From Leptolyngbya sp. SIOISBB (GTDB taxonomy: Bacteria; Cyanobacteriota; Cyanobacteriia; Phormidesmidales; Phormidesmidaceae): a DNA stretch of 64,000 bases. The position numbers were made by a program, and so were the translations under genes. Positions 8,936 through 18,924 of this stretch are shown here, piece after piece; the first letter of the stretch is position 1; each line of letters starts with the position of its first letter. Under the pieces are notes generated by a model, which was not told the DNA's origin, searched no databases, and was given only the letters and a program-made list of their open reading frames with translations. The stretch is taken from positions 5,828,001-5,892,000 of the forward strand of contig JAAHII010000001.1 of NCBI GenBank assembly GCA_010671905.1, read 5' to 3'.

Positions 8936-9799
8936 TTAGCTACTTTGCAACCTGTGCTTGGTCATGCCACCCATCACGATTCCCATAATGCGTGCGCGGG
9001 CCCAGGTCGGTAATGGGCTCAATGAATAGATCAGGAGTTTTGACAAAAAACCAGGGAATATCAGCGATCGCTGACCCAAGGCATTCAAAATAGGTTGCGC
9101 AATATCGTTGGGTTTCAGAGTTGCCCCCATCTGCATCCCGGCTCGGTCCGCAAACCCAGATTGTGTGGGACCAGGAGCTGCGGCTAAAACATCCACACCT
9201 TGGCCTTTAAGCTCAACATGTAATGCTTCTGCTAGCGATTGAACATAGGCCTTGGTTGCTGCGTAGTGAGCCGAGAAAGGCGTTCCTTGAAAACCGACAA
9301 TTGAACTCATGAGGATCAACCCGCCCGACCCGCGTTGAGCAAATCGCTGACTGAAATGGTGTGTAGCAGCCATCAGTGCCCGACAGTTAACGCTGAGCAT
9401 CTCCCATTCTTGCTCCAGCGTGGCATTTATAAACGGCCCAGACGTCCCAAAACCAGCCGCAGCTACAAGTAACCCAACATCCAGGTCTTGGGTTGCAACG
9501 GCTAATTGCCGATCAGCTGACACTTGCGATAAATCGAGGCTCAGCACTTTTGCATCGATGCCATAGCGAGTTTTCAGCATGGCTGCCAACTCTTCAAGGT
9601 GACTCTGATTGCGGGCTACCAGAACCACATTCAGGCCCGCATTGGCTAGCCGTTCAGCGATCGCGCGACCAATGCCAGAAGACGCGCCTGTCACCACGGC
9701 CCACGGCCCATAGCGCCTAAAAAATCGGTGCTGCTGACGATTCCGAAAACTCGTTCCACGGCGATCTCTCCAAGACTCAGGCGAATGCAGTTTCATCAT
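8936..9799 (-). CDS. Short-chain dehydrogenase/reductase
   Basis: A classical SDR of 287 residues: the cofactor motif VVTGASSGIGRAIAERLA (about residues 35-52), an LVAAAGFG equivalent of NNAG, LMSSIVGF with the catalytic serine, and YAATKAY with catalytic Tyr and Lys near residue 178. It should oxidise or reduce an alcohol or carbonyl with NAD(P). It resembles the DltE/YqjQ-like subgroup with a C-terminal amphipathic tail. It is divergent from a PadR regulator gene and probably the target of that regulator, which suggests a stress or xenobiotic substrate. Confidence 0.9.
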   Translation of the reverse strand: MMKLHSPESWRDRRGTSFRNRQQHRFFRRYGPWAVVTGASSGIGRAIAERLANAGLNVVLVARNQSHLEELAAMLKTRYGIDAKVLSLDLSQVSADRQLAVATQDLDVGLLVAAAGFGTSGPFINATLEQEWEMLSVNCRALMAATHHFSQRFAQRGSGGLILMSSIVGFQGTPFSAHYAATKAYVQSLAEALHVELKGQGVDVLAAAPGPTQSGFADRAGMQMGATLKPNDIAQPILNALGQRSLIFPGFLSKLLIYSLSPLPTWARARIMGIVMGGMTKHRLQSS

Positions 9800-9826
9800 T
9801 CAAGCTGCCATATTCATATTCATGTA

Positions 9827-9852
9827 TTTGTATTCAATTTTTTGAATACAAA
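9827..9852. promoter_or_regulatory. Palindromic operator between SDR and padR-like genes
   Basis: Two perfect 11-base arms, TTTGTATTCAA and TTGAATACAAA, are separated by four T residues. The site lies in the 118-bp divergent intergenic region, 28 bp from the SDR start and 66 bp from the likely regulator start. PadR proteins bind such inverted repeats and usually repress themselves and the adjacent gene, so this is the expected operator. Confidence 0.8.
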
Positions 9853-9917
9853 GTCAAGATATCTCTGGCGAGTAAAATATGTCAACTAACCTTTGTTGCC
9901 CATCCTTTCGCTCGACT

Positions 9918-10478
9918 ATGGCACTTAAGCACACGATCTTGGCTTTTCTGACGCATGACTCTCTCAGTGGTTATGAGCTGACCAAAGAATTTACTGAGGG
10001 CTTTGGGGGGTGCTTTTGGAAGGCGAGTCAGCAGCAAATCTATGCTCAGCTGCTCAAATTAGAACAATCGGGTAGCGTGGCCTATGAGGCGATTCCCCAA
10101 GCTGGCCGACTGGATAAAAAAATATATTCAATTACGCAGCAGGGGCTGGATGAACTGATTGAGTGGCTGCATCAACCTTGCGAGCCCACCGCGATTCGCG
10201 AAGATCTAGGAGTGATGGGGTTGGCAGGCCACCTGGTTGCTCCAGAGATCATCACGAAAGAAATTGGACGACGTCAAGAAGTTCATGCTTGTGCAGTGCA
10301 GCGCTTAAAACGTTTGGATGAGCCCTTTCGTCAGAATCTAAAGTCTCTTGCTTTAAAGGATCTCTATCAACATTTGATTATTCGCCGCGCCATTCGATAT
10401 CAGGAAGATTGGGTCGCTTGGTGTGAAGAGGCCTTGCAAGAGATTAAGCAAGCAACGATATCGTTGGATGGCGAATAA
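9918..10478 (+). CDS. PadR family transcriptional regulator
   Basis: A 186-residue protein with an N-terminal winged helix (LKHTILAFLTHDSLSGYELT, then FWKASQQQIYAQLLKLEQSG) and the C-terminal helical dimerisation domain (Vir_act_alpha_C) typical of PadR subfamily 1. It should repress in the absence of a phenolic or other ligand. The ATG at 9918 gives the standard MALKHTIL start; an in-frame ATG at 9879 adds 13 atypical residues. It is divergent from the SDR gene with a palindromic operator in between. Confidence 0.88.
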   Translation: MALKHTILAFLTHDSLSGYELTKEFTEGFGGCFWKASQQQIYAQLLKLEQSGSVAYEAIPQAGRLDKKIYSITQQGLDELIEWLHQPCEPTAIREDLGVMGLAGHLVAPEIITKEIGRRQEVHACAVQRLKRLDEPFRQNLKSLALKDLYQHLIIRRAIRYQEDWVAWCEEALQEIKQATISLDGE

Positions 10479-10569
10479 CCACGAAAGTCCCTAACTTGAA
10501 TGAGGCTACTGAAAAAACGCAGGCTAACAGCTTTAGGGAACCTTCTACTGACGAGGCCAATGGCTATCC

Positions 10570-11679
10570 CTACGTTTCTGGGGCGATCGCCTGCTTGCGT
10601 TTCCGACTGCCAACTCGACCCATGACAAAGCTGAAGATGGCAACGAGGGGTCCGGTCGGGACGGCGACCAAGCCCCCCATCGCGAACAGAATCATGCGGG
10701 AATAGCTGTATCCCACTCCCAAGTGAGCTGAATCAAGCAGGCTCTCTGCGGCCCAAACGCCCGTGCCGCCCAAGGCCCAAAACAGCGGAATGCTGAGGGG
10801 GATGATCAACAAAAAGGTAAGGACTAGCCAGCCCCCCGACCAATTCTGTCGTTGCGACAATTGCCCTAGCCAGCGGTAAATCCAAAACGTGATGGCAAAG
10901 GCGATCGCAATGCCCACCACCGGTAACACGACTCGCAAGAAGCTGACGAAAGGCGGCACAACGGGATGAGTCGTGACCGTTAACGCCTCGGCGGGTAACC
11001 CTGTAAACGTGTTTTGCCAATGCTCAGGGGCGACTGCGGGTAGGTCGGGGGTGAGGGTGGTGACCCAACCAGCAGGAGCAAACACATCGACGGTGAGGGT
11101 GCCAAAGGAATTCCATTGCCGCGCTGGCGCTAACCAGTATTCCAGCGTGTATTGGCGGTAGAAATCACCATCGTCGCTGCTAGGAGCGCCCTGATACTCC
11201 ACCGCGATCGCATGTTCTCCAGGGCTAAGCGGTACTTCAAACTGCAGTCCTTGAAGCACTTGGCGAAAGTTCAGGTTGCCCCAGTCTTCGGGAATGTTGG
11301 GGGCGTCGGTCTGGGTGGCGGCGATCGCTTGGGTTTCGTCTAAGGTGACAGTTCCTTTTTCCAGACCAGGAGCCGCAAATAACAAGGAAACGGTGGTGGC
11401 TTCGCCAGGATTTTTAATCATATAGGTCACGTTGATCTGAGCCAGGCGCTCAGTCTCGACCGGGCGCAAATCCAAGACCAAATCTTCGTGCTGGATGTCT
11501 AAGGTGGCGACGTCCGTCCACGGTTCTGTCAGCAAATCCCCTGGTTGCTCTGGGTTAGCCATGTTGGCGATCGCGGGATGGGGTAGAGACAACAGCATCG
11601 CTACGAGCAGCCCCGCCACCATCCACATCGGCGATCGCCAACAACGTGTGATGCTTGGGGGTAAAGCCAACTGAGCCAT
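10570..11679 (-). CDS. Secreted/membrane-anchored protein of unknown function
   Basis: A 369-residue protein with an N-terminal signal segment (AGLLVAMLLSLPHPAIA), a periplasmic beta-rich region (residues about 40-235, with SPGEHAIAVEYQGAP resembling an immunoglobulin-like strand pattern) and three C-terminal transmembrane segments. I do not recognise the family. It could be an envelope sensor or chaperone for another membrane protein. Flanking genes (PadR regulator, lipase) give no clear functional link. Confidence 0.6.
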   Translation of the reverse strand: MAQLALPPSITRCWRSPMWMVAGLLVAMLLSLPHPAIANMANPEQPGDLLTEPWTDVATLDIQHEDLVLDLRPVETERLAQINVTYMIKNPGEATTVSLLFAAPGLEKGTVTLDETQAIAATQTDAPNIPEDWGNLNFRQVLQGLQFEVPLSPGEHAIAVEYQGAPSSDDGDFYRQYTLEYWLAPARQWNSFGTLTVDVFAPAGWVTTLTPDLPAVAPEHWQNTFTGLPAEALTVTTHPVVPPFVSFLRVVLPVVGIAIAFAITFWIYRWLGQLSQRQNWSGGWLVLTFLLIIPLSIPLFWALGGTGVWAAESLLDSAHLGVGYSYSRMILFAMGGLVAVPTGPLVAIFSFVMGRVGSRKRKQAIAPET

Positions 11680-11791
11680 GCGACCCGCTTTCTGACAAGA
11701 CTAATTTTTTTAACTATAAATCGCTGAATGGGTCATCAGGCAAGCCCTTTGGGCTATGTTAGCGATGCATCTACCAGGAGCATTTACAGCC

Positions 11792-12772
11792 ATGACGACG
11801 GTCTCTTCTCCGCGCTATTTTGCCAATGCTGAAAATATTGCCTTGCCTACGGGTGGCTCAGACTATCAGCCCCATACTGCCTGGTGGCTGGCACAGTGTT
11901 CCCGCTTAGCTTATGACTCGAAGCTCAACATTGCCAGCAATCTAAAGCGGGTTGGCTTTGACTGCATTTATTTTTTTGACACCGATGGCACCCAGGGCTA
12001 CCTGGCTTTACATCCCGGAGACCAGCGACCTTTTGCCATTCTGGCTTTTCGCGGGACGGAGAAAAACTACATCGACATTCTCACCGACATCATCATCCTG
12101 CGAAACAAACTACCGGATGTCGAAAATAAAGAATATGGCGAAGGGCCGCTATTTGCCCATGCGGGGTTTTTGCGGGCGTTTCAACATGTGTGGGGCTCAG
12201 CGTTGCCAGACACGATTCTCAACCAGATTCCCGACAGTGAATGGGTCGGGGCGCGGGGCATCAGCAACATTATTCACGATCGCATTCGCGGTGACTGGAG
12301 TCCGTTGTTTGTGACGGGACATAGTCTGGGTGGGGCGATCGCCACCTTAGCGGCGTATCACGCTACGACCTACCACGACGCCACCTATCTCTACACCTTC
12401 GGCAGTCCGCGCGTCGTGAACCAACGGCTGAGTCACAAAATCACGAAGACGCTAGCAGGGCGCTCCTTTCGCTGTGTTCACGGCAATGACATTGTGCCCC
12501 GCGTACCGCCACTGCTGAATTACACCCATGTCGATACCCTGGTCTATTTTGATGCGGCTAAAGGCCGGGTCGCAGCGCAGGGGAATATGAAAAATGACGT
12601 TTTGGTCATTCTGCTGCTGCATTTAGATGCGTTGCTGTTTTTTATCACGCTGAGAATGCGGAAGCCCAGGACCACGCTGGATCATGCGATCGCGAACTAC
12701 ATCCAAGCGGTGGAGCGCGATGTTCTCAAACCGCGTCATCCCAGCGTTATTCAACCGGCGACGAATCTCTAA
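11792..12772 (+). CDS. Class 3 lipase-family alpha/beta hydrolase
   Basis: A 326-residue protein with the lipase-3 pattern: AFRGTEKNYIDILTDI near residue 85, the nucleophile elbow GHSLGGAIATLAA (Ser about residue 178), TFGSPRVVN, and a late CVHGNDIVPRVPP block that carries catalytic Asp and a following His (YTHVDTLVYF). It should hydrolyse acylglycerols or related esters. The ATG at 11792 follows an AGGAG ribosome site; upstream in-frame ATGs (11756, 11765) are less well placed. No signal peptide is seen. Confidence 0.88.
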   Translation: MTTVSSPRYFANAENIALPTGGSDYQPHTAWWLAQCSRLAYDSKLNIASNLKRVGFDCIYFFDTDGTQGYLALHPGDQRPFAILAFRGTEKNYIDILTDIIILRNKLPDVENKEYGEGPLFAHAGFLRAFQHVWGSALPDTILNQIPDSEWVGARGISNIIHDRIRGDWSPLFVTGHSLGGAIATLAAYHATTYHDATYLYTFGSPRVVNQRLSHKITKTLAGRSFRCVHGNDIVPRVPPLLNYTHVDTLVYFDAAKGRVAAQGNMKNDVLVILLLHLDALLFFITLRMRKPRTTLDHAIANYIQAVERDVLKPRHPSVIQPATNL

Positions 12773-12776
12773 CACC

Positions 12777-12994
12777 ACCTCAGTTCAGGTCAAGCGAAAC
12801 CCCGTTATGTTCCCCTCCGCCGGAGGGACTGATGGCTTGGGTAACCCTGGCTTTTACCCAACCTCGTCCTACTAACCTCAGTTTGAGTCAAGCGAAACCC
12901 CGTTATGTTCCCCTCCGCCGGAGGGGCTAATGGGGTGGATTACCCCTGGCTTTTACCCACCCCGTCCTGCGGACACCCCTCCGGCGGAGGGGAT
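12777..12994. repeat. Two tandem copies of a GC-rich hairpin repeat
   Basis: Two direct copies, about 98 bp apart, each begin with CAGTT..GTCAAGCGAAACCCC and contain CCCCTCCGCCGGAGGG, a short stem, then a TGGGT..ACCCA pairing region. The second copy is complete and ends with GGACACCCCTCCGGCGGAGG. The same architecture recurs at 23831-24421. Strong stems near the 3' end of the lipase gene may also stop transcription. Confidence 0.85.
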
Positions 12995-13076
12995 TGGTTG
13001 CTCACATAGGTCGTCAGAGCACTCGAATTTCTTATCTCGAATTCACGTCAACATCCAGCCTCTGACGCGCTTGACT

Positions 13077-13640
13077 CTAGGGTGAATAATGGACAATGAG
13101 TTCAGCGATAAAGGCGATCGCGCTCATCGGTTTTGTAATAGGTGCCCCACGTTTCGATGGCTGAACTCGCCAACCCTGAGCCCGTTCGGGAAATTGCCAC
13201 AAATCGAGATGCGTGACAGGCGGATCCGCGTAAAAACTGGTCGCTCCGGCCCCTAAAACTGCCGAACTCCAGTGGGTGAAATAGTCATGACTCACACGAT
13301 GCAGCGGAAAATCGTCAACTTGTGGCACGCCCCAACCATCTACCGCAATGAGGGCGGCGATTGTCCGTTGTTGCGCTCGCCACAGCTGCGTTGCCACCAT
13401 GGCTCCGACGACGCCAGCGCTAAAACCAATCAGCAACAGCGGTTCCTCTGGAGCGGCGGTCTCTTGCAAAAATGACCAGACAGATAGGCCATTGAACGGC
13501 ACGTATCGCTGCGTGGGGAGTACCTGCTCTGGAGTGATTAACGAGGGATTACCCATGTCTGCCAGTTGCCGGTTGAGGGCGGTGAGGAAGCGATCGCTCA
13601 ACGCCACATCATGAATGCCAGGACAAATAATTACCGTCAT
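13077..13640 (-). CDS. Small alpha/beta-hydrolase-like protein
   Basis: A 187-residue protein opening MTVIICPGIHD, with a nucleophile-elbow sequence GFSAG (Ser about residue 74) followed by a hydrophobic helix and VDGWGVP. The size is small for the fold. It resembles conserved cyanobacterial hypothetical proteins. A late HLDLWQFPE segment could supply the catalytic His. Substrate unknown; it is not part of an obvious operon. Confidence 0.65.
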   Translation of the reverse strand: MTVIICPGIHDVALSDRFLTALNRQLADMGNPSLITPEQVLPTQRYVPFNGLSVWSFLQETAAPEEPLLLIGFSAGVVGAMVATQLWRAQQRTIAALIAVDGWGVPQVDDFPLHRVSHDYFTHWSSAVLGAGATSFYADPPVTHLDLWQFPERAQGWRVQPSKRGAPITKPMSAIAFIAELIVHYSP

Positions 13641-13758
13641 GAACCGAACGAAATCAAAGGACGGAGATATACCGCCGCCCCATCCTAAACCTGAGCTGAA
13701 CCACTAATCTGCCGCAAGCGATAAATTTAGGGTGAGTTGATGGGACAAACTGACGGCG

Positions 13759-15640
13759 ATGGCCAACGAAGAACAAGTCGCTTTGCTCAAGCAAGGTAGC
13801 AAGGTTTGGAATCAGTGGAGAGAAGATAATCCTGATGTTGCGATTGACCTCCCACATGCCAACCTCAGGGATGCAGACTTAAGCCTTGCGAACCTTTGCA
13901 AGGCTGACCTTAGTAATGCCAACCTTTGCAAATCAAATCTCCGTAAGACTAATTTCAGTGGCGCCAATCTCAGTGGCGCCAATCTCAGTGCTGCCGATCT
14001 CCGCAAGGCAAAACTGAATAAAGCGAACCTCAGCTTTGCCAATCTCTATAAAACAGACCTCAGCTCTGCCAGCCTCGACTTTGTCAACCTCAGCTCTGCC
14101 AGTCTCAGCTTCACCACTATCGATCATGCGAACCTCCGCAATGCCGACCTAAGTAACGCGGACCTTAACAACGCTAGACTTACCAAAACAGACCTCCGTA
14201 ACGCTAACCTTCGAAGTAGTATTCTTCGTAGTGTCCGTCTTAAATCCGTCGATCTCAGTAACGCTGACCTGAGTTCTGTTAACTTTACTCAAGGCAGTCT
14301 GAGCGAAAATAATCTGAGCAACGCCAATCTCCAGAACGCAATTCTTCGCTCGGTCAATCTCTACAAAACCATTCTTTGCAATGCCAACTTTCTAAACGCC
14401 AATCTCCAGAACGCGGCCCTTTGCTTTGCCAATCTCAAAAACTCTATCCTTTGCTTTGCCAACCTCAAAAACGCTAATCTCAGCGATGCTAATCTCAGCG
14501 ATGCCAATTTGAGCAACGCAATTCTAAGCAACGCAATCTTAAGCAACACAGTCCTAAGGCGGACTAATTTATGCGGAACTGATCTCAGAGGCGTTAACTT
14601 CTGTAACCTCAACCTCAGCCACCTCAATCTCAGTAACGTCAACCTCGTTGGGGCTCAGGTACTTCATACAAATTTTGCACAAGCCATCCTCACTGGAGCT
14701 TGTATTGCCGACTGGCAAATTGGCAAATCCACAGTTCTTGAGGGCATCAAATGCGACTACATTTTTCGCACCTACGACACTGAAAAGGAACAATTCTCTG
14801 GGCGGTTGCCAGTGGATCCTAACAGCACTTTTGCCCCCGGTGAGTTTACTCAACGGTTTCAAATTATTGCCAGTGCTCTTGAGACCATTGACATTACCTT
14901 TACCGAAGGCATTGACTGGCAAGCTTTCTTCCAATCCTTCCAGGAGTTGCATGACAGCCATCCTGACGAAGACATTTCCATTCAGGGTATGGAGCGCAAG
15001 GGTGATGCTTTTGTGGTGCGGTTAGAGGTCGGAGCTGAGGCGGATAAAGGGGCGATTGAGACTGAGGTCAAGCAACTCTATGCCCATCAACTCGCGGCGC
15101 TTGAAGCACAATATGAGCAGCGGCTGCAATTACAGGGCGTACGTTTAGAAGATGCTCAGCGGACTATTGAGGTAGAGCGCCAGAGAAACACTGAGCTGAT
15201 AGGAGTAATTGGGATTGTGGCTCAAAATCAAGGGTCTAAATACGATATGCGGGGAGCCCAGTTTGCCGGTGGCTTTGCCGAAACCGTACAGGGCGATCAG
15301 TACGGCGGCGTCATCAACAACTATGGGCAAAATGCTGACGATATTGTTCGCCTACTCACCGCGCTGCGTATCTGGTCACAAGCTCTGCCTGAAGCGCAAC
15401 AAGACGATGTGCTCATGGAGTTGGATGCTCTAGAAGCCGACCTCAACAAACCTGAGAAACCTGAAACTAAGCGCCTTGGCAAGCGGCTGCAACGACTCCC
15501 TTGCCGCAGGGACGGCAGCAGCGATGCTCTCCAGCGGGGCCGTTACCTTTTCCGGCAATGTCAACGAGTTCACTGACAACGTGCTGGAGTTGGGTGAGAA
15601 GATTGGCCTCACGCGCGAAGATATCCAAGCTCAACCCTAA
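13759..15640 (+). pseudogene. Pentapeptide-repeat protein, frameshifted near the 3' end
   Basis: Residues 30-330 are uninterrupted A(D/N)LXX pentapeptide repeats, which form a right-handed beta-helix. A linker and a coiled-coil segment (LAALEAQYEQRLQLQGVRLE) follow, then a YDMRGAQFAGGFAETVQGDQ motif often seen after such repeats in cyanobacteria. The annotated frame would end at 15576 with an arginine-rich tail. Removing one C from the CCC at 15499-15501 restores a more protein-like end (SSGAVTFSGNVNEFTDNVLE) finishing at 15640. The role of these proteins is unknown, possibly protein binding. Either a recent frameshift or an assembly error. Confidence 0.75.
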
Positions 15641-15706
15641 GCGCACGCTTTTTCCATCTCCAAGCGATTGCATTGATAAACTCAAGTTAAGTTGGAGACC
15701 GCACTT

Positions 15707-15919
15707 ATGGATGAGACTTTACGCGATCGCATCACCATCAACCCCGCTATTTGTCATGGCAAACCCTGCGTTCGGGGACTACGCTACCCGGTGGAGTGGC
15801 TGCTGGATCTGCTGAGTGCTGGCATGACCCACGCTGAAATTTTAGAAGACTACGACGATTTAGAAGACGCCGACATTCTCGCGGCGGTGACATTTGCGGC
15901 GCGGTTGAGGCAAGCCTAA
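15707..15919 (+). CDS. DUF433 antitoxin-like protein
   Basis: A 70-residue DUF433 protein (INPAICHGKPCVRGLRYPVE, a helix-turn-helix-like core, then EILEDYDDLEDADILAA). DUF433 proteins commonly act as antitoxins of VapC-like or DUF5615 PIN-domain toxins, but no toxin gene follows. Its TAA stop overlaps the ATG of hemW (TAATG), so translation of the two may be coupled. ATG at 15707 is chosen over TTG at 15692. Confidence 0.85.
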   Translation: MDETLRDRITINPAICHGKPCVRGLRYPVEWLLDLLSAGMTHAEILEDYDDLEDADILAAVTFAARLRQA

Positions 15920-17166
15920 TGACGGTATTGAATTCGCCTTTTGAGAGTCCGATTGCGGCAGTTTCCGGCGAGCGCAAAATTGATGCACCTCAAGTGGCCT
16001 ATGTTCACATTCCCTTTTGTCGGCGGCGCTGTTTTTATTGTGACTTTCCGATCTCGGTGGCGGGCGATCGCGCGCGCGGCGAAACCTCGCCGCGTATGCA
16101 GTCCTATATCGAGTCTCTCTGTCAGGAAATTGAGGTGACGCCCAATCTGGGCGCACCGCTGCGGACGGTCTTTTTTGGCGGCGGTACGCCCTCGCTGTTA
16201 TCCGTTGCTCAAGTCGAGCAAATTTTAACGACTGTGGATGCTCGCTTTGGGGTTGATCCCGATGCTGAGATCTCCATGGAAATGGACCCGGGCACCTTTG
16301 ACCGAACGGCGCTGGAATCCTTGCGAAAACTGGGCATCAACCGCGTCAGTTTAGGGGTGCAGTCTTTTACTGATGAACAGTTGGAGGCTTGTGGTCGGAC
16401 TCATCGACTAGTGGATGTGCATCAGGCTATTGAGGATTTACAGGCGGTGGGGATGCCCGCGTGGAGTTTGGATTTGATTTCCGGGTTGCCCCATCAGACG
16501 ATCTCGAATTGGCAAATCGCGTTGGAAACCGCGATCGCCTTTGGTCCTCAACATCTTTCTATCTACGATCTGACGGTTGAGCCTAATACGGTTTTTCATC
16601 GGCGTTACACCGCAGGCGAGTCGCCCCTCCCGACGGATGACCAGACGGCGGAGATGTATCGGCTGGCCCAAGCGGTACTGACCCAAGCCGGTTACGACCA
16701 TTACGAAGTTTCCAACTACGCTCGGCCCGGTTATCAATGCCAGCACAATCGGGTCTATTGGCAAAACCAGCCGTTTTATGGCTTTGGCATGGGGGCTGCC
16801 AGCTACACCCAAGGTCAGCGGTTTCAGCGTCCTCGCACGACCCACGATTACACCGATTGGCTGCAGACCTACGCAGCGGCGGCGGGGCAACTAGACGTGG
16901 AGCCGATCACCGAGCGCGATCGCTGGCTGGATCGATTGATGATGGGCTTGCGATTAGCCGAGGGCGTTTCCTTAAAACAATTGGTAGAGGAATTTAGCGA
17001 AGAACGGGTTGAACAACTGCAGAAATGCCTGCACCCTTATCGTCAACAGGGGTGGGTTGCTCAGGATGGGGAGCAATCAACCGTGGTCAGGTTCACCGAT
17101 CCCGAGGGATTTTTATTCTCTAATGTGGTGCTGATCAAGCTCTTTGAGACATTTGACACCCCTTAG
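15919..17166 (+). CDS. hemW: Radical SAM heme chaperone HemW
   Basis: A 415-residue radical SAM protein with the CxxxCxxC cluster motif HIPFCRRRCFYCDF (Cys 34, 38, 41), GGGTPSLL, and the HemW-type C-terminal domain (SNYARPGYQCQHN, YGFGMGAASY, LMMGLRLAEGV). HemW binds heme and helps insert it into respiratory proteins; it lacks the extra N-terminal residues of the true coproporphyrinogen III dehydrogenase HemN. The start overlaps the DUF433 stop. Housekeeping function; distinguished from HemN by length and motif spacing. Confidence 0.9.
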   Translation: MTVLNSPFESPIAAVSGERKIDAPQVAYVHIPFCRRRCFYCDFPISVAGDRARGETSPRMQSYIESLCQEIEVTPNLGAPLRTVFFGGGTPSLLSVAQVEQILTTVDARFGVDPDAEISMEMDPGTFDRTALESLRKLGINRVSLGVQSFTDEQLEACGRTHRLVDVHQAIEDLQAVGMPAWSLDLISGLPHQTISNWQIALETAIAFGPQHLSIYDLTVEPNTVFHRRYTAGESPLPTDDQTAEMYRLAQAVLTQAGYDHYEVSNYARPGYQCQHNRVYWQNQPFYGFGMGAASYTQGQRFQRPRTTHDYTDWLQTYAAAAGQLDVEPITERDRWLDRLMMGLRLAEGVSLKQLVEEFSEERVEQLQKCLHPYRQQGWVAQDGEQSTVVRFTDPEGFLFSNVVLIKLFETFDTP

Positions 17167-17308
17167 TATTCGTCATGTTTGGGCTCCAGTCATGGAGTAG
17201 AATGGCTTCTGGAAATTCCTTGGAGAGAAGGTTTGGGGCACTGGGTGTCCCCCCTCAAATTCCCGGTTTCCGTGCTCATGGCGTCCCCTTTTTACCTCTG
17301 ACTTAACT

Positions 17309-18892
17309 ATGCCCAAGGTTCTAGTATCCGACCCGATTGATCAGGCAGGTATCGATATCCTGTCCCAAGTCGCCCAGGTTGACGTTCAGACCAAACTGCC
17401 CCCCGAAGAACTCGTCAAAATTGTGGGGGACTATGACGCGTTGATGATCCGTTCGGGTACCAAAGTCACCCAAGCAGTTATCGAAGCGGGGCAAAACCTC
17501 AAAATTATTGGCCGCGCGGGGGTGGGGGTCGATAATGTTGATGTCCCGGCGGCGACCCGTCGCGGCATTGTGGTGGTCAACTCGCCGGAAGGCAACACCA
17601 TTGCGGCTGCTGAACATGCCTTAGCCATGATGCTATCGCTGTCTCGCTACATTCCGGTGGCGGATAAGTCGCTTAAAGCCGGCGAGTGGAACCGGAAGGC
17701 ATTCACCGGGGTCGAGGTTTACAAAAAAACGCTGGGCGTGGTGGGCTTGGGGAAAATTGGTTCCCATGTGGCCACAGTGGCTCGGGCGATGGGCATGAAG
17801 CTGTTGGCCTATGATCCCTTCATTTCGGCTGATCGAGCGGAGAAACTGGGCTGTCGTTTGGTCGAGCTTGACCTGCTGTTTCGGGAAGCTGACTACATTA
17901 CGCTACACCTGCCGAAAACCCCGGAAACCGCGAATCTCATTAATGCCAAGACGCTGGCGTCGATGAAGCCCACCGCGCGGTTGGTCAACTGTGCGCGAGG
18001 CGGCATCATCGATGAGGTGGCGTTGGCCGATGCGTTAACCAAAGATGAAATCGCAGGTGCAGCGTTGGATGTCTATGCGGAGGAACCTTTGGGCGCGGAC
18101 TCCCCGCTCCGGGTGCTCGATCGCAAAGTCATTCTGACGCCACACTTGGGCGCCTCGACGGAAGAAGCCCAGATCAACGTAGCCACGGATGTCGCCGAAC
18201 AAATTCGCGATGTGCTGTTGGGGTTACCGGCGCGATCGGCGGTGAATATTCCGGGCTTGCGGGCGGATGTCATGGAGCAGATGCGCCCTTATCTGCAACT
18301 GGCAGAAACGCTGGGTAATTTGGTGGGTCAGTTGGCGGGCGGCCGCATTGAGTCGCTGAATGTCCAGATGCAGGGGGAATTGGCGGAGAAAGATAGCCAG
18401 CCGGTGGTGATCGCGGCTTTGAAAGGCTTGCTGTCTCACGCGTTGCAAGAGCGGGTGAACTATGTGAATGCCAATATCGAGGCGAAAGAGCGGGGCATTC
18501 ATGTGATTGAAACCCGTGATACCGACATTAAGGGCTACACCAGCTCACTGCGACTAACGGCGACGGGGTCGTTGGGCGAGCATTCGGTCAGTGGGGTCTT
18601 GCTGGGCGGTAGCGAGATTCGCGTCACCGATATTGATGAGTTTCCCATCAATGTGCCGCCGACGAAGCATATGCTGTTTACCCTGCACCGCGACATGCCG
18701 GGCATTATTGGCAAGATCGGGTCGCTCTTGGGCAGCTTTAATGTGAATATCGCTAGCATGCAGGTGGGGCGTAAAATCGTGCGCGGCGATGCGGTTATGG
18801 TGCTGAGTATTGATGATCCGCTGCCAGAGGGTATCTTAGATGAGATTACAAAGGTGCCAGGCGTTCGTGATGCCTATACGGTCAGCCTTTAA
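17309..18892 (+). CDS. serA: D-3-phosphoglycerate dehydrogenase
   Basis: A 527-residue long-form SerA: Rossmann motif [12 protein letters not shown] at about residue 145, the catalytic region [13 protein letters not shown], the histidine in [13 protein letters not shown], then the intervening domain and a C-terminal ACT domain ([20 protein letters not shown]). It oxidises 3-phosphoglycerate to 3-phosphohydroxypyruvate, the first step of serine synthesis, and the ACT domain is the usual site of serine feedback. A gap of 142 bp precedes it; prmA follows after 32 bp, so the two are probably co-transcribed. Confidence 0.96.
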   Translation: MPKVLVSDPIDQAGIDILSQVAQVDVQTKLPPEELVKIVGDYDALMIRSGTKVTQAVIEAGQNLKIIGRAGVGVDNVDVPAATRRGIVVVNSPEGNTIAAAEHALAMMLSLSRYIPVADKSLKAGEWNRKAFTGVEVYKKTLGVVGLGKIGSHVATVARAMGMKLLAYDPFISADRAEKLGCRLVELDLLFREADYITLHLPKTPETANLINAKTLASMKPTARLVNCARGGIIDEVALADALTKDEIAGAALDVYAEEPLGADSPLRVLDRKVILTPHLGASTEEAQINVATDVAEQIRDVLLGLPARSAVNIPGLRADVMEQMRPYLQLAETLGNLVGQLAGGRIESLNVQMQGELAEKDSQPVVIAALKGLLSHALQERVNYVNANIEAKERGIHVIETRDTDIKGYTSSLRLTATGSLGEHSVSGVLLGGSEIRVTDIDEFPINVPPTKHMLFTLHRDMPGIIGKIGSLLGSFNVNIASMQVGRKIVRGDAVMVLSIDDPLPEGILDEITKVPGVRDAYTVSL

Positions 18893-18924
18893 ATCGCATC
18901 TACTCTGCTGCTGAGAGAGAACTC

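Noticed and set aside
12777-12994. CRISPR array
   Set aside because: Only two long GC-rich units with internal stems and no unique spacers of equal size; no cas genes in the window.
13812-14642. Long antisense open frames with periodic Leu/Arg across the pentapeptide gene
   Set aside because: They mirror the 15-base periodicity of the + strand pentapeptide repeats; no start sites or families.
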